From positions 52,608 through 116,607 of the forward strand of contig CAMYKB010000005.1 of assembly GCA_947258875.1 (NCBI GenBank): a DNA stretch of 64,000 nucleotides, in the 5' to 3' direction. Made by a program: the position numbers and the translations under genes. Position 1 is the first letter of the stretch. Every line of letters starts with the position of its first letter. Positions 49,273 to 58,511 of this stretch are shown piece after piece. Source of the stretch: an uncultured Gammaproteobacteria bacterium (GTDB lineage: Bacteria; Pseudomonadota; Gammaproteobacteria; CAMYKB01). The notes beneath the pieces were generated by a model. That model did no database searches. It was given only the letters and a program-made list of their open reading frames with translations, and was not told the origin of the DNA.

Positions 49273-49902
49273 TTACAATTTGACCGAGATCACATGAGCG
49301 TCACGCAGATTGATTCCACGATGGGTCGTTGTAACCAGCATACCGCCGTTTGCCAGATGCTCAACCAGCATGTGTTCCAGTAGATCAACAGTCGCCAGAT
49401 CGAGCGCCGTCAATGGCTCATCTAGAATCCACACATGGGCATTCAACAGGCAAAGCTTTGCCAGGGCAACCCGCCGACGTTGCCCGGCAGACATAACACG
49501 GCAAGCAACTTGTGCATGTTCAGCCAGGCCCATGGTGATTAATGCATCTGCAGCTGTGATATTAGTGCGGGGACGCCCCAGTTGCTCTGCGATACGCAGA
49601 TTTTCCAGTGCTGTCAGGTCATCTTTGATACCGACATGATGGCCGATATAGATCAACTCACTGAGGTATTCAGTTCTTTCTTCTTCGATGTTTTGCCCGC
49701 ACCACAGCACCCGCCCCTCGTTCGGCAGGCTTAAACCACACAAAATACGCAGTAAACTCGTCTTGCCACTGCCATTGGCCCCCTCAACCAGCAACGCCTC
49801 TCCGGATTCCAGGGAAAAATTGAGGTTTGAGAACAGCTTACGGTCATTTCGCACACATTCCAGCCCTTCGACCGCGAGGGCTACCTTATTACTTTCAGGC
49901 AT
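49273..49902 (-). CDS. ccmA: Heme exporter ATPase CcmA
   Basis: A 209-residue ATPase of the CcmAB complex and the first gene of the ccm operon. Walker A is GANGSGKTS, signature MSAGQRRRVALAKL, Walker B VWILDEPLTALD. The signature MSAGQ in place of LSGGQ is usual for CcmA. A 7-base dyad lies about 50 bases upstream. Confidence 0.95.
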   Translation of the reverse strand: MPESNKVALAVEGLECVRNDRKLFSNLNFSLESGEALLVEGANGSGKTSLLRILCGLSLPNEGRVLWCGQNIEEERTEYLSELIYIGHHVGIKDDLTALENLRIAEQLGRPRTNITAADALITMGLAEHAQVACRVMSAGQRRRVALAKLCLLNAHVWILDEPLTALDLATVDLLEHMLVEHLANGGMLVTTTHRGINLRDAHVISVKL

Positions 49903-49950
49903 TGCTTATCGGTTGTCCTTTATAGAATCCGCTGTAGGAAATCAGGATAA

Positions 49951-49970
49951 CTATTTGATAACACAAATAG
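49951..49970. promoter_or_regulatory. Operator-like dyad upstream of ccmA
   Basis: CTATTTG-ATAACA-CAAATAG is a perfect 7-base inverted repeat with a 6-base centre, 49-68 bases before the ccmA start. Its spacing fits a dimeric regulator. The regulator is unknown and no family consensus is matched exactly. Confidence 0.4.
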
Positions 49971-50016
49971 AACCAAACTGGCCAAAAAAAGCATCGAACA
50001 TGCCCTTCCAAGCCCC

Positions 50017-50022
50017 TATAAT
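50017..50022 (+). promoter_or_regulatory. TATAAT box before the RNA candidate
   Basis: A perfect TATAAT lies seven bases before the first hairpin of the RNA candidate, where a start near 50029 would be expected. The -35 is poor (TCGAAC at 49994-49999). Confidence 0.5.
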
Positions 50023-50027
50023 ATCAC

Positions 50028-50201
50028 CTGAGGATCCAGATAGGTCTTACCCCCTGTCATCCTCTCAACACAGTGAGCGTGACCAGTGCACCACGTAAAC
50101 AGTGTTGGGCAGAACATATAGCTTCTGCGTTTAGACCATCAATCTAAAAAGTAGTAATCCAAAGTTAAGCGACTGGCGTCTCCCCGTCAGTCGCTTTTTT
50201 T
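50028..50201 (+). ncRNA. Candidate structured non-coding RNA, about 174 nt
   Basis: Five successive hairpins fill an intergenic region with no coding frame. GAGGAT/ATCCTC spans 50030-50064 and has inner CAG/CTG and GGT/ACC pairs. CUCAACAC/GUGUUGGG spans 50064-50109, with one G-U and an inner CGTG/CACG. GCAGAA/TTCTGC spans 50109-50128, and TTTAGA/TCTAAA spans 50130-50148. A 9-bp terminator stem with a T-run follows at 50167-50201. The first two hairpins compete for base 50064. A TATAAT lies just upstream. I do not recognise 6S, tmRNA, 4.5S, RNase P or an RsmY/Z-type RNA. Pairing was found by eye and no covariation test was possible. Confidence 0.6.
50167..50201 (+). terminator. Rho-independent terminator of the RNA candidate
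   Basis: AAGCGACTG and CAGTCGCTT form a perfect 9-bp stem around a 12-base loop, followed by five more T. No coding gene on this strand ends nearby, so it implies a non-coding transcript. Confidence 0.9.
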
Positions 50202-50463
50202 ATGCAAAATCACTCTATTCAATATTTTATCTGTATTTCCCATAATTTACATCTAAGGAACCTCTGATTGACTCCTTCCTTAGGTCCGCAAACAGCGCAT
50301 CCATGCACTACTACTTACGATCAGGCTACCCCGAACCCAGAAGCAATCAGGGGAGCCTCGAATTTGATGCGTACGATTTGATTACCAAATTGACACTGCA
50401 ATGCATGGCCCGTTGTGGGAGAATGCCGCTGCTTGATTCAGCTGTCCTGTGTGCGTACATGTC
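50202..50463. other. 262 bases between the terminator and mfd
   Basis: No supported gene. An ORF at 50303-50521 overlaps the mfd start and lacks family resemblance. The mfd promoter should lie here, but I see no convincing -10/-35 pair. TAAGGAACCTCTGATT at 50254-50269 also occurs at 28076-28091. Confidence 0.4.
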
Positions 50464-53400
50464 ATGCCTGGTACCAATAACATTAAACCGTTACAACCCC
50501 TGCTACCCGACGCAGGCGTAACCTGTATTCAATGGGCGCAGCTCTATGGGTGTAGCCGCGGCCTTGCAATTCATGCTGCATTGGAAGAGCATCGCGGGCT
50601 CATCGTTCTAATTGCCACGGACACCTCAGCAGCTCTGAAGCTCGAACAGGAATTGGGCTTTTTTTCTGCGTCCGATTCACGGCACATATTACATCTCCCG
50701 GACTGGGAAACCTTACCTTACGATATCTTTTCGCCACATGAAGATATCGTTTCCGAACGCCTGCAAACGCTCTACCTCTTACCCAGACTGAAACAGGGTA
50801 TCCTGATCCTTACAACACGCACACTCGCCCAAAGACTGGCGCCACGTGAGTTTCTGAAACAGAACAGCCTGATACTCGACCAGGGCCAGCGTATCGATAT
50901 CGACGAGACCCGCCGTCACCTGGAGCAATCCGGCTATAGCAATGTCTCACAAGTGATGTCGCATGGTGAATTCACCATCCGGGGATCGATTATCGATCTT
51001 TATCCCATGGGTAGCCCGCTCCCCTACCGTATTGATCTGTTTGATGACGAAATTGAGTCGATACGCTGCTTCGATCCTGAGAAACAGACCTCGCTTGAAA
51101 AGATCTCGCAGATACGCCTGCTCCCAGCACATGAATTCCCCACCGATGAATCTGCTATAACGCGGTTTCGCCAGCAACACCGCGTGATTTTCGAGGGGGA
51201 TCCCAACGCCAGCCTGATTTACCGGGAAGTCAGCAAGCGCAGTATGCCCGCCGGTATTGAATATTATATGCCGTTGTTTTTTGAGCAGACCGCCACGCTA
51301 TTTGATTACCTTCCGGACAACACTCTGTTTATACACGCCGGGGATATGCAAGCATCGCTTGAGGAATTTCAGCAGGAAATAAATGAACGCTATGAACAAC
51401 GTCGACATGATGTAGAACGTCCCTTACTGCCGCCGCAATCACTGTTCATTGGCAGTGATGAAATTGAACAGGCAATGCGCATCGCACCCAGGGTGCAGCT
51501 TCAACGTTATGAGATAGAACATCCTGACAGCCGCTCATCGATCAATTACCACACCACTGCCCTGCCAAATCTCACCATCCAGCCCCGTTCAGCGGAGCCT
51601 GCACAAGCTCTTAAAAATTTTATTGCGCAGGAAAATTACCGTGTATTGTTCGTAGCCGAGTCCGCCGGCCGCCGCGAGTATTTACTGGATAGTCTGCGCG
51701 GTTTTGGTATCCGCCCGGTACAAGTCGAGAACTGGCCTGCATTCATTGCCAGCAGTGAAACATTTACCATCACCATCGCTCCGCTTGAAGATGGCGTGTC
51801 TCTTCCGGACGCAAATATTACGATCATCACCGAAAACCAGTTATTTGGTGAACGCGCCGCACAACGTCGGCGCCGCAGTGCGCCAACCCGTGATGCCGAA
51901 TCCATTGTGCGCAACCTTACCGACCTGCACGAAGGTGCGCCGGTGGTCCATGAAGAGCATGGTGTTGGCCGATATATGGGCTTACAGGTTTTGGATGTCG
52001 GCGGTGTGGTGGCTGAATTCCTGATGCTTGAATACGCAGGTGGTGACAAACTGTACGTGCCGGTAGCCTCTTTGCATCTCATCAGCCGTTACACAGGTGC
52101 AAGCCCCGAAAACGCACCGCTGCATAAGCTGGGCAGTGACCAGTGGCAAAGGATTAAGCGCAAGGCGGCTGCCAGGGCACGCGATGTCGCTGCTGAATTA
52201 CTCGAAATTTATGCACGTCGTGCTGCCCGTCAAGGCATACACTTCGAAACCGCGAGCGATGAATACGCAGCCTTCGCTGCGGCCTTCCCCTTTGAGGAAA
52301 CACCCGATCAGCAACAGGCGATCGATGATGTACTTGACGATATGGCGGCCCAGCAACCTATGGATCGCGTGGTCTGTGGCGATGTCGGCTTCGGCAAAAC
52401 TGAGGTTGCCATGCGTGCCGCCTTTGTCGCGAGCCAGAATAATAAACAGGTCGTTGTTCTGGTGCCCACTACTCTGTTGGCACAGCAACATGGGCAAAAC
52501 TTTTCTGACCGTTTTGCCGACTGGCCGATACGTATCGAAATACTGTCACGCTTCGGCAGCACGAAACAGCAACAGGCGGTCATCCAGGACCTGGCAGAGG
52601 GTAAGGTCGATATTGTCATCGGCACCCACAAGCTGCTGCAACCCGCCATCAAATTCCGGGACCTTGGATTGGTCATCGTCGATGAGGAACAGCGTTTCGG
52701 TGTACGCCATAAAGAGCGCCTCAAAGCCATGCGTAGTGAAGTGGACATGCTGACGTTAACGGCGACGCCTATTCCACGCACACTCAATATGTCACTCAGC
52801 GGCTTACGTGATTTATCAATTATTGCTACACCCCCGGATCATCGGCTGGCGATAAAAACATTTGTTGGTCAATGGAATGATGCAACCATCAGCGAAGCCT
52901 GCCAGCGTGAACTCAAGCGCGGCGGCCAGGTGTATTTCCTGCACAACGAAGTCCAGTCTATCGAAAAGATAGCGCATCAAATTCAGCTACTGTTACCCGA
53001 TGCAAGTATCGCCATTGCACATGGGCAGATGCGTGAACGTGACCTGGAACAGGTGATGCTTGATTTTTATCATCAGCGATTCAACATCCTGGTATGCACC
53101 ACCATCATTGAAAGCGGTATCGATGTACCCACCGCCAATACCATTATCATGAACCGAGCCGACAAACTGGGGCTCTCCCAGTTACATCAATTACGTGGGC
53201 GTGTCGGCCGTTCACACCATCGGGCCTATGCCTATTTGATGACACCACCCCAGGGCGCCATGACAGCCGATGCCATCAAGCGCCTTGAAGCCATAGAAGC
53301 ACTTGAGGATCTGGGGGTCGGCTTTACACTTGCAACCCACGACCTGGAAATCCGCGGCGCCGGTGAATTGCTGGGTGAAGGTCAAAGTGGACAAATCCAG

Positions 53401-53943
53401 GAAATTGGATTCACATTGTATAATGAACTGCTGGAGCGCGCCGTTACAGCCCTGCGTTGCGGTGAAATACCCGATCTTGAAACCCCCATTACTCACGGCT
53501 GCGAGGTCGATCTCGGCGTACCCGCATTGCTACCCGACGATTATGTACCTGATGTGCATACCCGCCTGATTCTGTATAAACGCGTATCCAACGCCGCTAC
53601 ACCAGAAGCCCTGCGCGAATTACAGGTCGAAATGATCGATCGTTTCGGTATGCTGCCGGAATATGCCAAGAACCTGTTTGAGGTAACACAAGTCAAATTG
53701 AGGCTCAGCGGCATTGGTATTACCCGGCTTGAGGCTGGTGACGCAGGCGGTCGCATCGAATTTGACGAAAACCCCAACATCGATCTGGACAAGCTGGTGA
53801 GATTGATTCAAAGTGATCCACAGACCTATAAGATGGACAGCAACAAGCGACTGCGCTTCGATATTGAGACCGGGACACTTGAAAAACGTATCGCGATTGT
53901 GATCGACTTGTTAAACGATCTTTCACTCAAAAAAGCTGCCTGA
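50464..53943 (+). CDS. mfd: Transcription-repair coupling factor Mfd
   Basis: An 1159-residue ATP-driven translocase from ATG 50464 that removes RNA polymerase stalled at DNA lesions and recruits UvrA. Domains in order: the UvrB-like N-terminal part (LPDWETLPYDIFSPHEDIVSERL), the RNA-polymerase-interacting domain (VVHEEHGVGRYMGLQVLDVG), and the RecG-like motor with Walker A GDVGFGKTE, VDEEQRFGVRHKE, LTATPIPRTLNM and SQLHQLRGRVGR. The C-terminal TRCF domain (TRLILYKRVSNAAT) completes it. Length is normal. The csiV gene follows within five bases. Confidence 0.97.
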   Translation: MPGTNNIKPLQPLLPDAGVTCIQWAQLYGCSRGLAIHAALEEHRGLIVLIATDTSAALKLEQELGFFSASDSRHILHLPDWETLPYDIFSPHEDIVSERLQTLYLLPRLKQGILILTTRTLAQRLAPREFLKQNSLILDQGQRIDIDETRRHLEQSGYSNVSQVMSHGEFTIRGSIIDLYPMGSPLPYRIDLFDDEIESIRCFDPEKQTSLEKISQIRLLPAHEFPTDESAITRFRQQHRVIFEGDPNASLIYREVSKRSMPAGIEYYMPLFFEQTATLFDYLPDNTLFIHAGDMQASLEEFQQEINERYEQRRHDVERPLLPPQSLFIGSDEIEQAMRIAPRVQLQRYEIEHPDSRSSINYHTTALPNLTIQPRSAEPAQALKNFIAQENYRVLFVAESAGRREYLLDSLRGFGIRPVQVENWPAFIASSETFTITIAPLEDGVSLPDANITIITENQLFGERAAQRRRRSAPTRDAESIVRNLTDLHEGAPVVHEEHGVGRYMGLQVLDVGGVVAEFLMLEYAGGDKLYVPVASLHLISRYTGASPENAPLHKLGSDQWQRIKRKAAARARDVAAELLEIYARRAARQGIHFETASDEYAAFAAAFPFEETPDQQQAIDDVLDDMAAQQPMDRVVCGDVGFGKTEVAMRAAFVASQNNKQVVVLVPTTLLAQQHGQNFSDRFADWPIRIEILSRFGSTKQQQAVIQDLAEGKVDIVIGTHKLLQPAIKFRDLGLVIVDEEQRFGVRHKERLKAMRSEVDMLTLTATPIPRTLNMSLSGLRDLSIIATPPDHRLAIKTFVGQWNDATISEACQRELKRGGQVYFLHNEVQSIEKIAHQIQLLLPDASIAIAHGQMRERDLEQVMLDFYHQRFNILVCTTIIESGIDVPTANTIIMNRADKLGLSQLHQLRGRVGRSHHRAYAYLMTPPQGAMTADAIKRLEAIEALEDLGVGFTLATHDLEIRGAGELLGEGQSGQIQEIGFTLYNELLERAVTALRCGEIPDLETPITHGCEVDLGVPALLPDDYVPDVHTRLILYKRVSNAATPEALRELQVEMIDRFGMLPEYAKNLFEVTQVKLRLSGIGITRLEAGDAGGRIEFDENPNIDLDKLVRLIQSDPQTYKMDSNKRLRFDIETGTLEKRIAIVIDLLNDLSLKKAA

Positions 53944-53947
53944 AGCA

Positions 53948-54652
53948 ATGCTAAAAACCGACTCGCTCACCCTTCGCCTTACCCTTGCGGCTGCATGTCT
54001 GCTGATTTATCTGGCCTCTGCATCGTCGGCCAGCGCGGCAACATACAAGGTCGAAATGCTCGTGTTTAAACATCTCGACAACCCTGGACAGGGACGCAGC
54101 CCGTTATCAGCATATGCGGAACAGCCCGATACCGGCGGCGCGGTAGACTTGCTTGCGGGTGAGCAACGCGACGGATTTAGACTGCTAACTGGAAGCACTC
54201 TCAGCCTTAATGGTGTCAAAGCAAAACTTGAGGCTTCAGGTAAATATCAGATCATGGAGCACATCGCCTGGCGTCAACCTGGCTTGAGAAAATCCTCTGC
54301 CAAACCTGTGCGTATCACATCCGGACATGACTACAGCGACGAGTACCCAGAGCGCATGCAGTCCAAATGGAGCACCGATAACAGTGGCCTGCCTGTCAAC
54401 ATTATTGCTGCACCACGTCTTAGAGAACTGGATGGTACGGTAAAAATTGTCCTCGGTCGCTTTTTACATATCTACACCGATCTGATCTATCGTAAACCTG
54501 TCAGTACCGAGACTGTAGACATCGATCGAACATTGTCCTCTAATACACTCGCGGATTTCACGCTCAAGATGCACCGCCGCATGCGCAGCCGTGAACTGCA
54601 TTACATCGACCATCCTATGCTGGGTATACTGGTGCGTATCGTGCCATTATGA
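53948..54652 (+). CDS. CsiV family exported protein
   Basis: A 234-residue protein with a signal peptide (LAAACLLIYLASASSASAA). The mature start TYKVEMLVFKHLD, the middle LSLNGVKAKLEASGKYQIMEHIAWRQPG and the end MRSRELHYIDHPMLGILVRI match the CsiV family. CsiV from Shewanella and Vibrio-type bacteria binds peptidoglycan and was linked to D-amino-acid sensitivity. Placement directly after mfd is shared with Pseudomonas and relatives. Its start is four bases after the mfd stop, indicating one operon. Confidence 0.85.
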   Translation: MLKTDSLTLRLTLAAACLLIYLASASSASAATYKVEMLVFKHLDNPGQGRSPLSAYAEQPDTGGAVDLLAGEQRDGFRLLTGSTLSLNGVKAKLEASGKYQIMEHIAWRQPGLRKSSAKPVRITSGHDYSDEYPERMQSKWSTDNSGLPVNIIAAPRLRELDGTVKIVLGRFLHIYTDLIYRKPVSTETVDIDRTLSSNTLADFTLKMHRRMRSRELHYIDHPMLGILVRIVPL

Positions 54653-54666
54653 TTGTTACCAGGCAG

Positions 54667-55407
54667 TCAGATGACCCTGATTACCGCCTTCAGCAGTTCG
54701 CGTACTTTTGCCATACTCTGCGTTAGAATCTTCTGGATCTCTGCCATGCTAATCTCGGTATCATCACGGCCAGCTGCCCAGTTGGCACAGACTGCGCAGG
54801 TGGCATAACAAAGCCCCAGCTCACGCGCCAGTGCCGCTTCCGGCATCCCGGTCATACCGACCATGTCACAACCATCCCGTGCCATGCGGGTGATCTCAGC
54901 GGCCGTCTCCAGACGTGGGCCCTGACAGGCTCCGTATACACCCCCTTCAAAGCTATCCAGGTCCGCGTCGTGGGCCGAGCGGATCAATGTCTTGCGTAAT
55001 GACTCACAGTAGGGATGTGTAAAATCGATGTGTGTCACCTTGTCTGGCCCTTTTTCAAAAAAGGTATGAGCGCGCGATGAAGTGTAATCAATGATCTGAT
55101 CCGGAAAAGCGATACGTCCAGGCCACATTTCAAGATGTATGCCGCCTACCGCCGCAACCGCAATAATATTTTCCACACCGATGCGCTTAAGTGCCCAGAT
55201 ATTTGCACGATAGTTAACATTATGGGGCGGGATAGTGTGTCCTTGACCGTGACGCGGCAGAAACACGATTGGTTTGCCATAGAGTTCACCGTGCGTTAAC
55301 GGTGCCGATGGTGGACCATAGGGGGTGCGCACGACTTCACGGTGCGTAATTTCCAATCCTTCGAGTTTGGTGAGCCCGGTACCACCAATAATTGCCAGTT
55401 CTGACAT
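54667..55407 (-). CDS. mtnP: S-methyl-5'-thioinosine phosphorylase
   Basis: A 246-residue PNP/MTAP-family phosphorylase. The start IIGGTGLTKLEGLEI, the HGQGHTIPPHNVNYRANIWAL motif and the substrate segment DMVGMTGMPEAALARELGL match the methylthioinosine subgroup, where methionine-cycle waste is first deaminated and then cleaved to hypoxanthine and methylthioribose-1-phosphate. MTAP that accepts methylthioadenosine is the main alternative. The adjacent hpt could reuse hypoxanthine, which favours the inosine form. It starts 12 bases after hpt. Confidence 0.85.
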   Translation of the reverse strand: MSELAIIGGTGLTKLEGLEITHREVVRTPYGPPSAPLTHGELYGKPIVFLPRHGQGHTIPPHNVNYRANIWALKRIGVENIIAVAAVGGIHLEMWPGRIAFPDQIIDYTSSRAHTFFEKGPDKVTHIDFTHPYCESLRKTLIRSAHDADLDSFEGGVYGACQGPRLETAAEITRMARDGCDMVGMTGMPEAALARELGLCYATCAVCANWAAGRDDTEISMAEIQKILTQSMAKVRELLKAVIRVI

Positions 55408-55419
55408 GATTTTCCTTTG

Positions 55420-55971
55420 TTATTCGCTTACGGCGTAGATCGCTGGGAGGTTGCGCAGATGGTTTTTGTAATCCATACCGTAACCAAACACATAACGGTC
55501 CTCAACGCTGAGGGCCACGAAATCCGCTTTTGCCTTGGGATGTTTACGTTTGTGGATTTTTTCGACCAGCACCGCCGACAAGATCTTGCTGGCACCTTGT
55601 TGCCGGCAGTAATCCATGATTGCCACCAAGGTATCACCTTCATCGAGAATATCGTCGACAATCAACACGGTGCGGTCTTGCAGATCAAGCCCGGGCTTCC
55701 TGTGCCAGACAATATCCCTACCCTGTGTATCACCGCGGTAACGGCTGGCATGGATATAGTCAATCTGGGTGTCTAAAGGCAAGCTCAATAATAAATTGCT
55801 CGCCGTCATCAGGGCACCGTTCATCACCGGCAGCACCACAGGCGTGGTACTCCCTATGACATCAGCAACCTCAATAGCCATCTGTTGCAAAGCGGCCTCG
55901 ATCTGGGTCCGAGTGTAGATAAGATCAGCTGCGGCAAGAACATCGGTAATCTCTGCATCGAACGTTTTCAT
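55420..55971 (-). CDS. hpt: Hypoxanthine-guanine phosphoribosyltransferase
   Basis: A 183-residue purine salvage enzyme making IMP or GMP from hypoxanthine or guanine and PRPP. The PRPP-binding motif VLIVDDILDEGDTLVAIMDY is complete, and VLPVMNGALMTASNLL and ALSVEDRYVFGYGMDY are typical. It lies between the MscS gene (4-base overlap) and mtnP (12 bases), linking it to methylthioadenosine recycling. Confidence 0.92.
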   Translation of the reverse strand: MKTFDAEITDVLAAADLIYTRTQIEAALQQMAIEVADVIGSTTPVVLPVMNGALMTASNLLLSLPLDTQIDYIHASRYRGDTQGRDIVWHRKPGLDLQDRTVLIVDDILDEGDTLVAIMDYCRQQGASKILSAVLVEKIHKRKHPKAKADFVALSVEDRYVFGYGMDYKNHLRNLPAIYAVSE

Positions 55972-57122
55972 ACAGAGTCCTGTCCTGAACTCGCCTGGGA
56001 ATCCGCTATGCCAGGGTGTTCACCCTTAATGGCGACGCCTTCCGGGATTTGCAACGTTGTCGTGGGGAAGGCTATTTCAGCGCCCGAATCCTCAATTATA
56101 CCCGCAATCTTCAGTAGTACATCCTGCTTGACCTCATGAAAATAGACCCACTCTGTCGTCCTGGTAAAGGTATACACGAAGAAATCCAGCGAAGAAGCAT
56201 TAAACGTGTTGAAATTAACGATCATGGTCTGGCTTTGATCGATTTCCGGATGCCCGCGGAGCATTTTTTTAACCGCTTCGACAATGCTGCCCATTTTGTG
56301 CAAATCGTCATAACGTATACCGATGACTTCATGTATGCGCCGGTGTGACATGCGTGATGGATTTTCCACGGCAACAGTGGTGAACACCGCGTTCGGCACG
56401 TACAAGGGACGTTTGTCAAAACGACGAATCCTTGTCAGTCGCCAACCAATATCTTCTACCGTACCTTCGATCTCTTTATCAGGCGAGCGAATCCAGTCAC
56501 CGATAGCAAACGGCCTGTCTAGATAAATCATTAGGCCACCAAAAAAATTCGCCAACAGATCCTTGGCGGCAAAACCGATCGCAATACCGCCGATACCACC
56601 AAAAGCGAGCACACCAGAAACACTGAACCCCAGGGTTTGCAAAACCACCAGTGCCGCCGTGATCAATATGGCTGTACGTACCAATTTACCCAGCGCATAC
56701 ACAGTCGTATGATCGATCGGCTCTTCGCGATGCTGGTTCTGTTTGATCAATGCCTGTTCAAAATTACGTACCAGCAGAAATAGAAACCAGGTCAGGGCCG
56801 CGATCACGCCCACTGAACGCGCCGGGCCGATGAACTGGAAGATCGGCGCGGCTGTCTTGGCGCGAATTATTTCAGCTGCAAAACTAAGGCCGACGACCCA
56901 TACCAATAGTCGTAACGGTTGTCGGATAGAATGTATGACCGCATCATCCCAGGGGTTCTTTGAGGTATCTGTCTTGGCAATCAATCTCCTAAGTACACGC
57001 ACTAGGAAGAAATTGATCAGTAAAATAGCAAGAACGACAATAAATACCTGGAGTGTCCACCCGCCGATACCGTCGATCTGAGCGATTTGTTGTTTAAACG
57101 CTGTTAACCATGAGTTTTCCAT
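55968..57122 (-). CDS. MscS-family mechanosensitive channel
   Basis: A 384-residue membrane protein. Four hydrophobic helices lead into the MscS pore segment (VSGVLAFGGIGGIAIGFAAKDLLANFFGG), followed by the beta domain (DRPFAIGDWIRS) and the alpha-beta C-terminal domain (RYDDLHKMGSIVEAVKKML). Such channels open under membrane tension to release solutes on osmotic downshock. It is longer than E. coli MscS at the N terminus and resembles YbdG/YnaI-type proteins. Its stop overlaps the hpt start; linkage to purine salvage is probably only transcriptional. Confidence 0.9.
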   Translation of the reverse strand: MENSWLTAFKQQIAQIDGIGGWTLQVFIVVLAILLINFFLVRVLRRLIAKTDTSKNPWDDAVIHSIRQPLRLLVWVVGLSFAAEIIRAKTAAPIFQFIGPARSVGVIAALTWFLFLLVRNFEQALIKQNQHREEPIDHTTVYALGKLVRTAILITAALVVLQTLGFSVSGVLAFGGIGGIAIGFAAKDLLANFFGGLMIYLDRPFAIGDWIRSPDKEIEGTVEDIGWRLTRIRRFDKRPLYVPNAVFTTVAVENPSRMSHRRIHEVIGIRYDDLHKMGSIVEAVKKMLRGHPEIDQSQTMIVNFNTFNASSLDFFVYTFTRTTEWVYFHEVKQDVLLKIAGIIEDSGAEIAFPTTTLQIPEGVAIKGEHPGIADSQASSGQDSV

Positions 57123-57165
57123 TTCTTTTGCTTACCTTTCGATTCTATTGTTAACTTACAGATAG

Positions 57166-58212
57166 TCAGACATCCATTTCAAGCCAGGGCGAACTATCAT
57201 AAGATTGCACCAGCGCCACGGCCTGCTGCCATTCTTCACTTGCTCGCAGTGCTTCATTACCGGGGGCTTTGCGACCGTGCAACCGTGTGAGACGTAACTG
57301 CGAGGCCGGGTTCTCATAATCATCCAGACTCTCCAGAACTTCGCGCGCGCCCTCAGGATGATTGCAGACCAACACCATATCGCAGCCCGCATCGAGTGCA
57401 GTTTGCGCACGCTCAGCGTAGCCACCTGCAACATTAGCAGCCTCCATACTCAGATCATCACTAAAGATCACACCCTCAAAACGCAGTTGTTTGCGTAGCA
57501 CTATTTTCAGCCAGTAGTTCGAATAACCGGCGGGTTGTTGGTCTGCACAGGTGTAAATAACATGTGCAGGCATGATACCCGCAAGGCCGTAATGAATCAT
57601 GCGTTCAAACGGCACCATATCTTCCAGCAAGATATCCTGCTCAGGGCGTTTATCGACAGGTAAATCAGTATGCGAATCCTCTTTTACACAACCATGACCA
57701 GGAAAGTGTTTGCCGGTAGCGACCATACCCGCACGTTTCATTCCTATCATATAATGATGCGCAAGATCGGCCACCGCATCAGGTTGACGATGAAATGCGC
57801 GATCGCCTATGACCCCGCTGACACCACGCTCGAGATCGAGTACTGGTGCAAAACTGAAATCGATCCCCACCGCACGCAATTCGGCAGCCATCAGCCAGCC
57901 GGTTGTTTCTGCATAATGCCGCGCACGTTGCCGATCATGATCGTAAATATGTCCAAGCTGCCTGACAGCTGGCAAGGTTGTGAAACCGTTATGAAAACGT
58001 TGTACCCGGCCGCCTTCCTGATCGACAGCAATCAACAAACGCGGGACACGCAAGGCATGTATTTCATCGATCAATTCCGTCAACTGTGTAATAGAGTCAA
58101 AATTACGGGTAAACAGAATAACGCCGCCCGTCTGTGGGTGGCGTAGCATAGTTCGTTCCTGCTCAGTGAGTTCTGTACCCACCAAATCGAACATCACGGG
58201 TCCAAGTGACAT
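57166..58212 (-). CDS. nagZ: Beta-N-acetylhexosaminidase NagZ
   Basis: A 348-residue cytoplasmic GH3 enzyme that removes GlcNAc from anhydro-muropeptides during cell wall recycling. Signature segments are GVILFTRNF, LIAVDQEGGRVQRF, KHFPGHGCVKEDSHTDLP with the general-acid histidine loop, and VIFSDDLSMEAA with the catalytic Asp. Length is typical. It is upstream of mscS on the same strand with a 43-base gap. Nothing is visible in the 299 bases before it (58213-58511), which contain AT-rich DNA without a clear gene. Confidence 0.95.
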   Translation of the reverse strand: MSLGPVMFDLVGTELTEQERTMLRHPQTGGVILFTRNFDSITQLTELIDEIHALRVPRLLIAVDQEGGRVQRFHNGFTTLPAVRQLGHIYDHDRQRARHYAETTGWLMAAELRAVGIDFSFAPVLDLERGVSGVIGDRAFHRQPDAVADLAHHYMIGMKRAGMVATGKHFPGHGCVKEDSHTDLPVDKRPEQDILLEDMVPFERMIHYGLAGIMPAHVIYTCADQQPAGYSNYWLKIVLRKQLRFEGVIFSDDLSMEAANVAGGYAERAQTALDAGCDMVLVCNHPEGAREVLESLDDYENPASQLRLTRLHGRKAPGNEALRASEEWQQAVALVQSYDSSPWLEMDV

Positions 58213-58511
58213 GACTGTACAATCATAATTCGTCTAAAAGCCACTGATTGTACCCAAGCCCACTCACGAACCCTAAATTTTCCTGAGTAAATAATGCGAG
58301 ATTTAAAAACACTACTGACAGGAGATGCTTCAAGGAATAGGCGGCAGGGCACTTTCAGCTAGGGACTCAGCTCAATTCGGGACCATGATGTGAACGCAAT
58401 AAATCAGTATTTTTATAGTATATTCAAAATATTATATGGTTATTCTAAGGTGATATATAACTATATGTCACAACCCAATCCCAGTCCGCACAGATCCACA
58501 TCCACTTCTGA

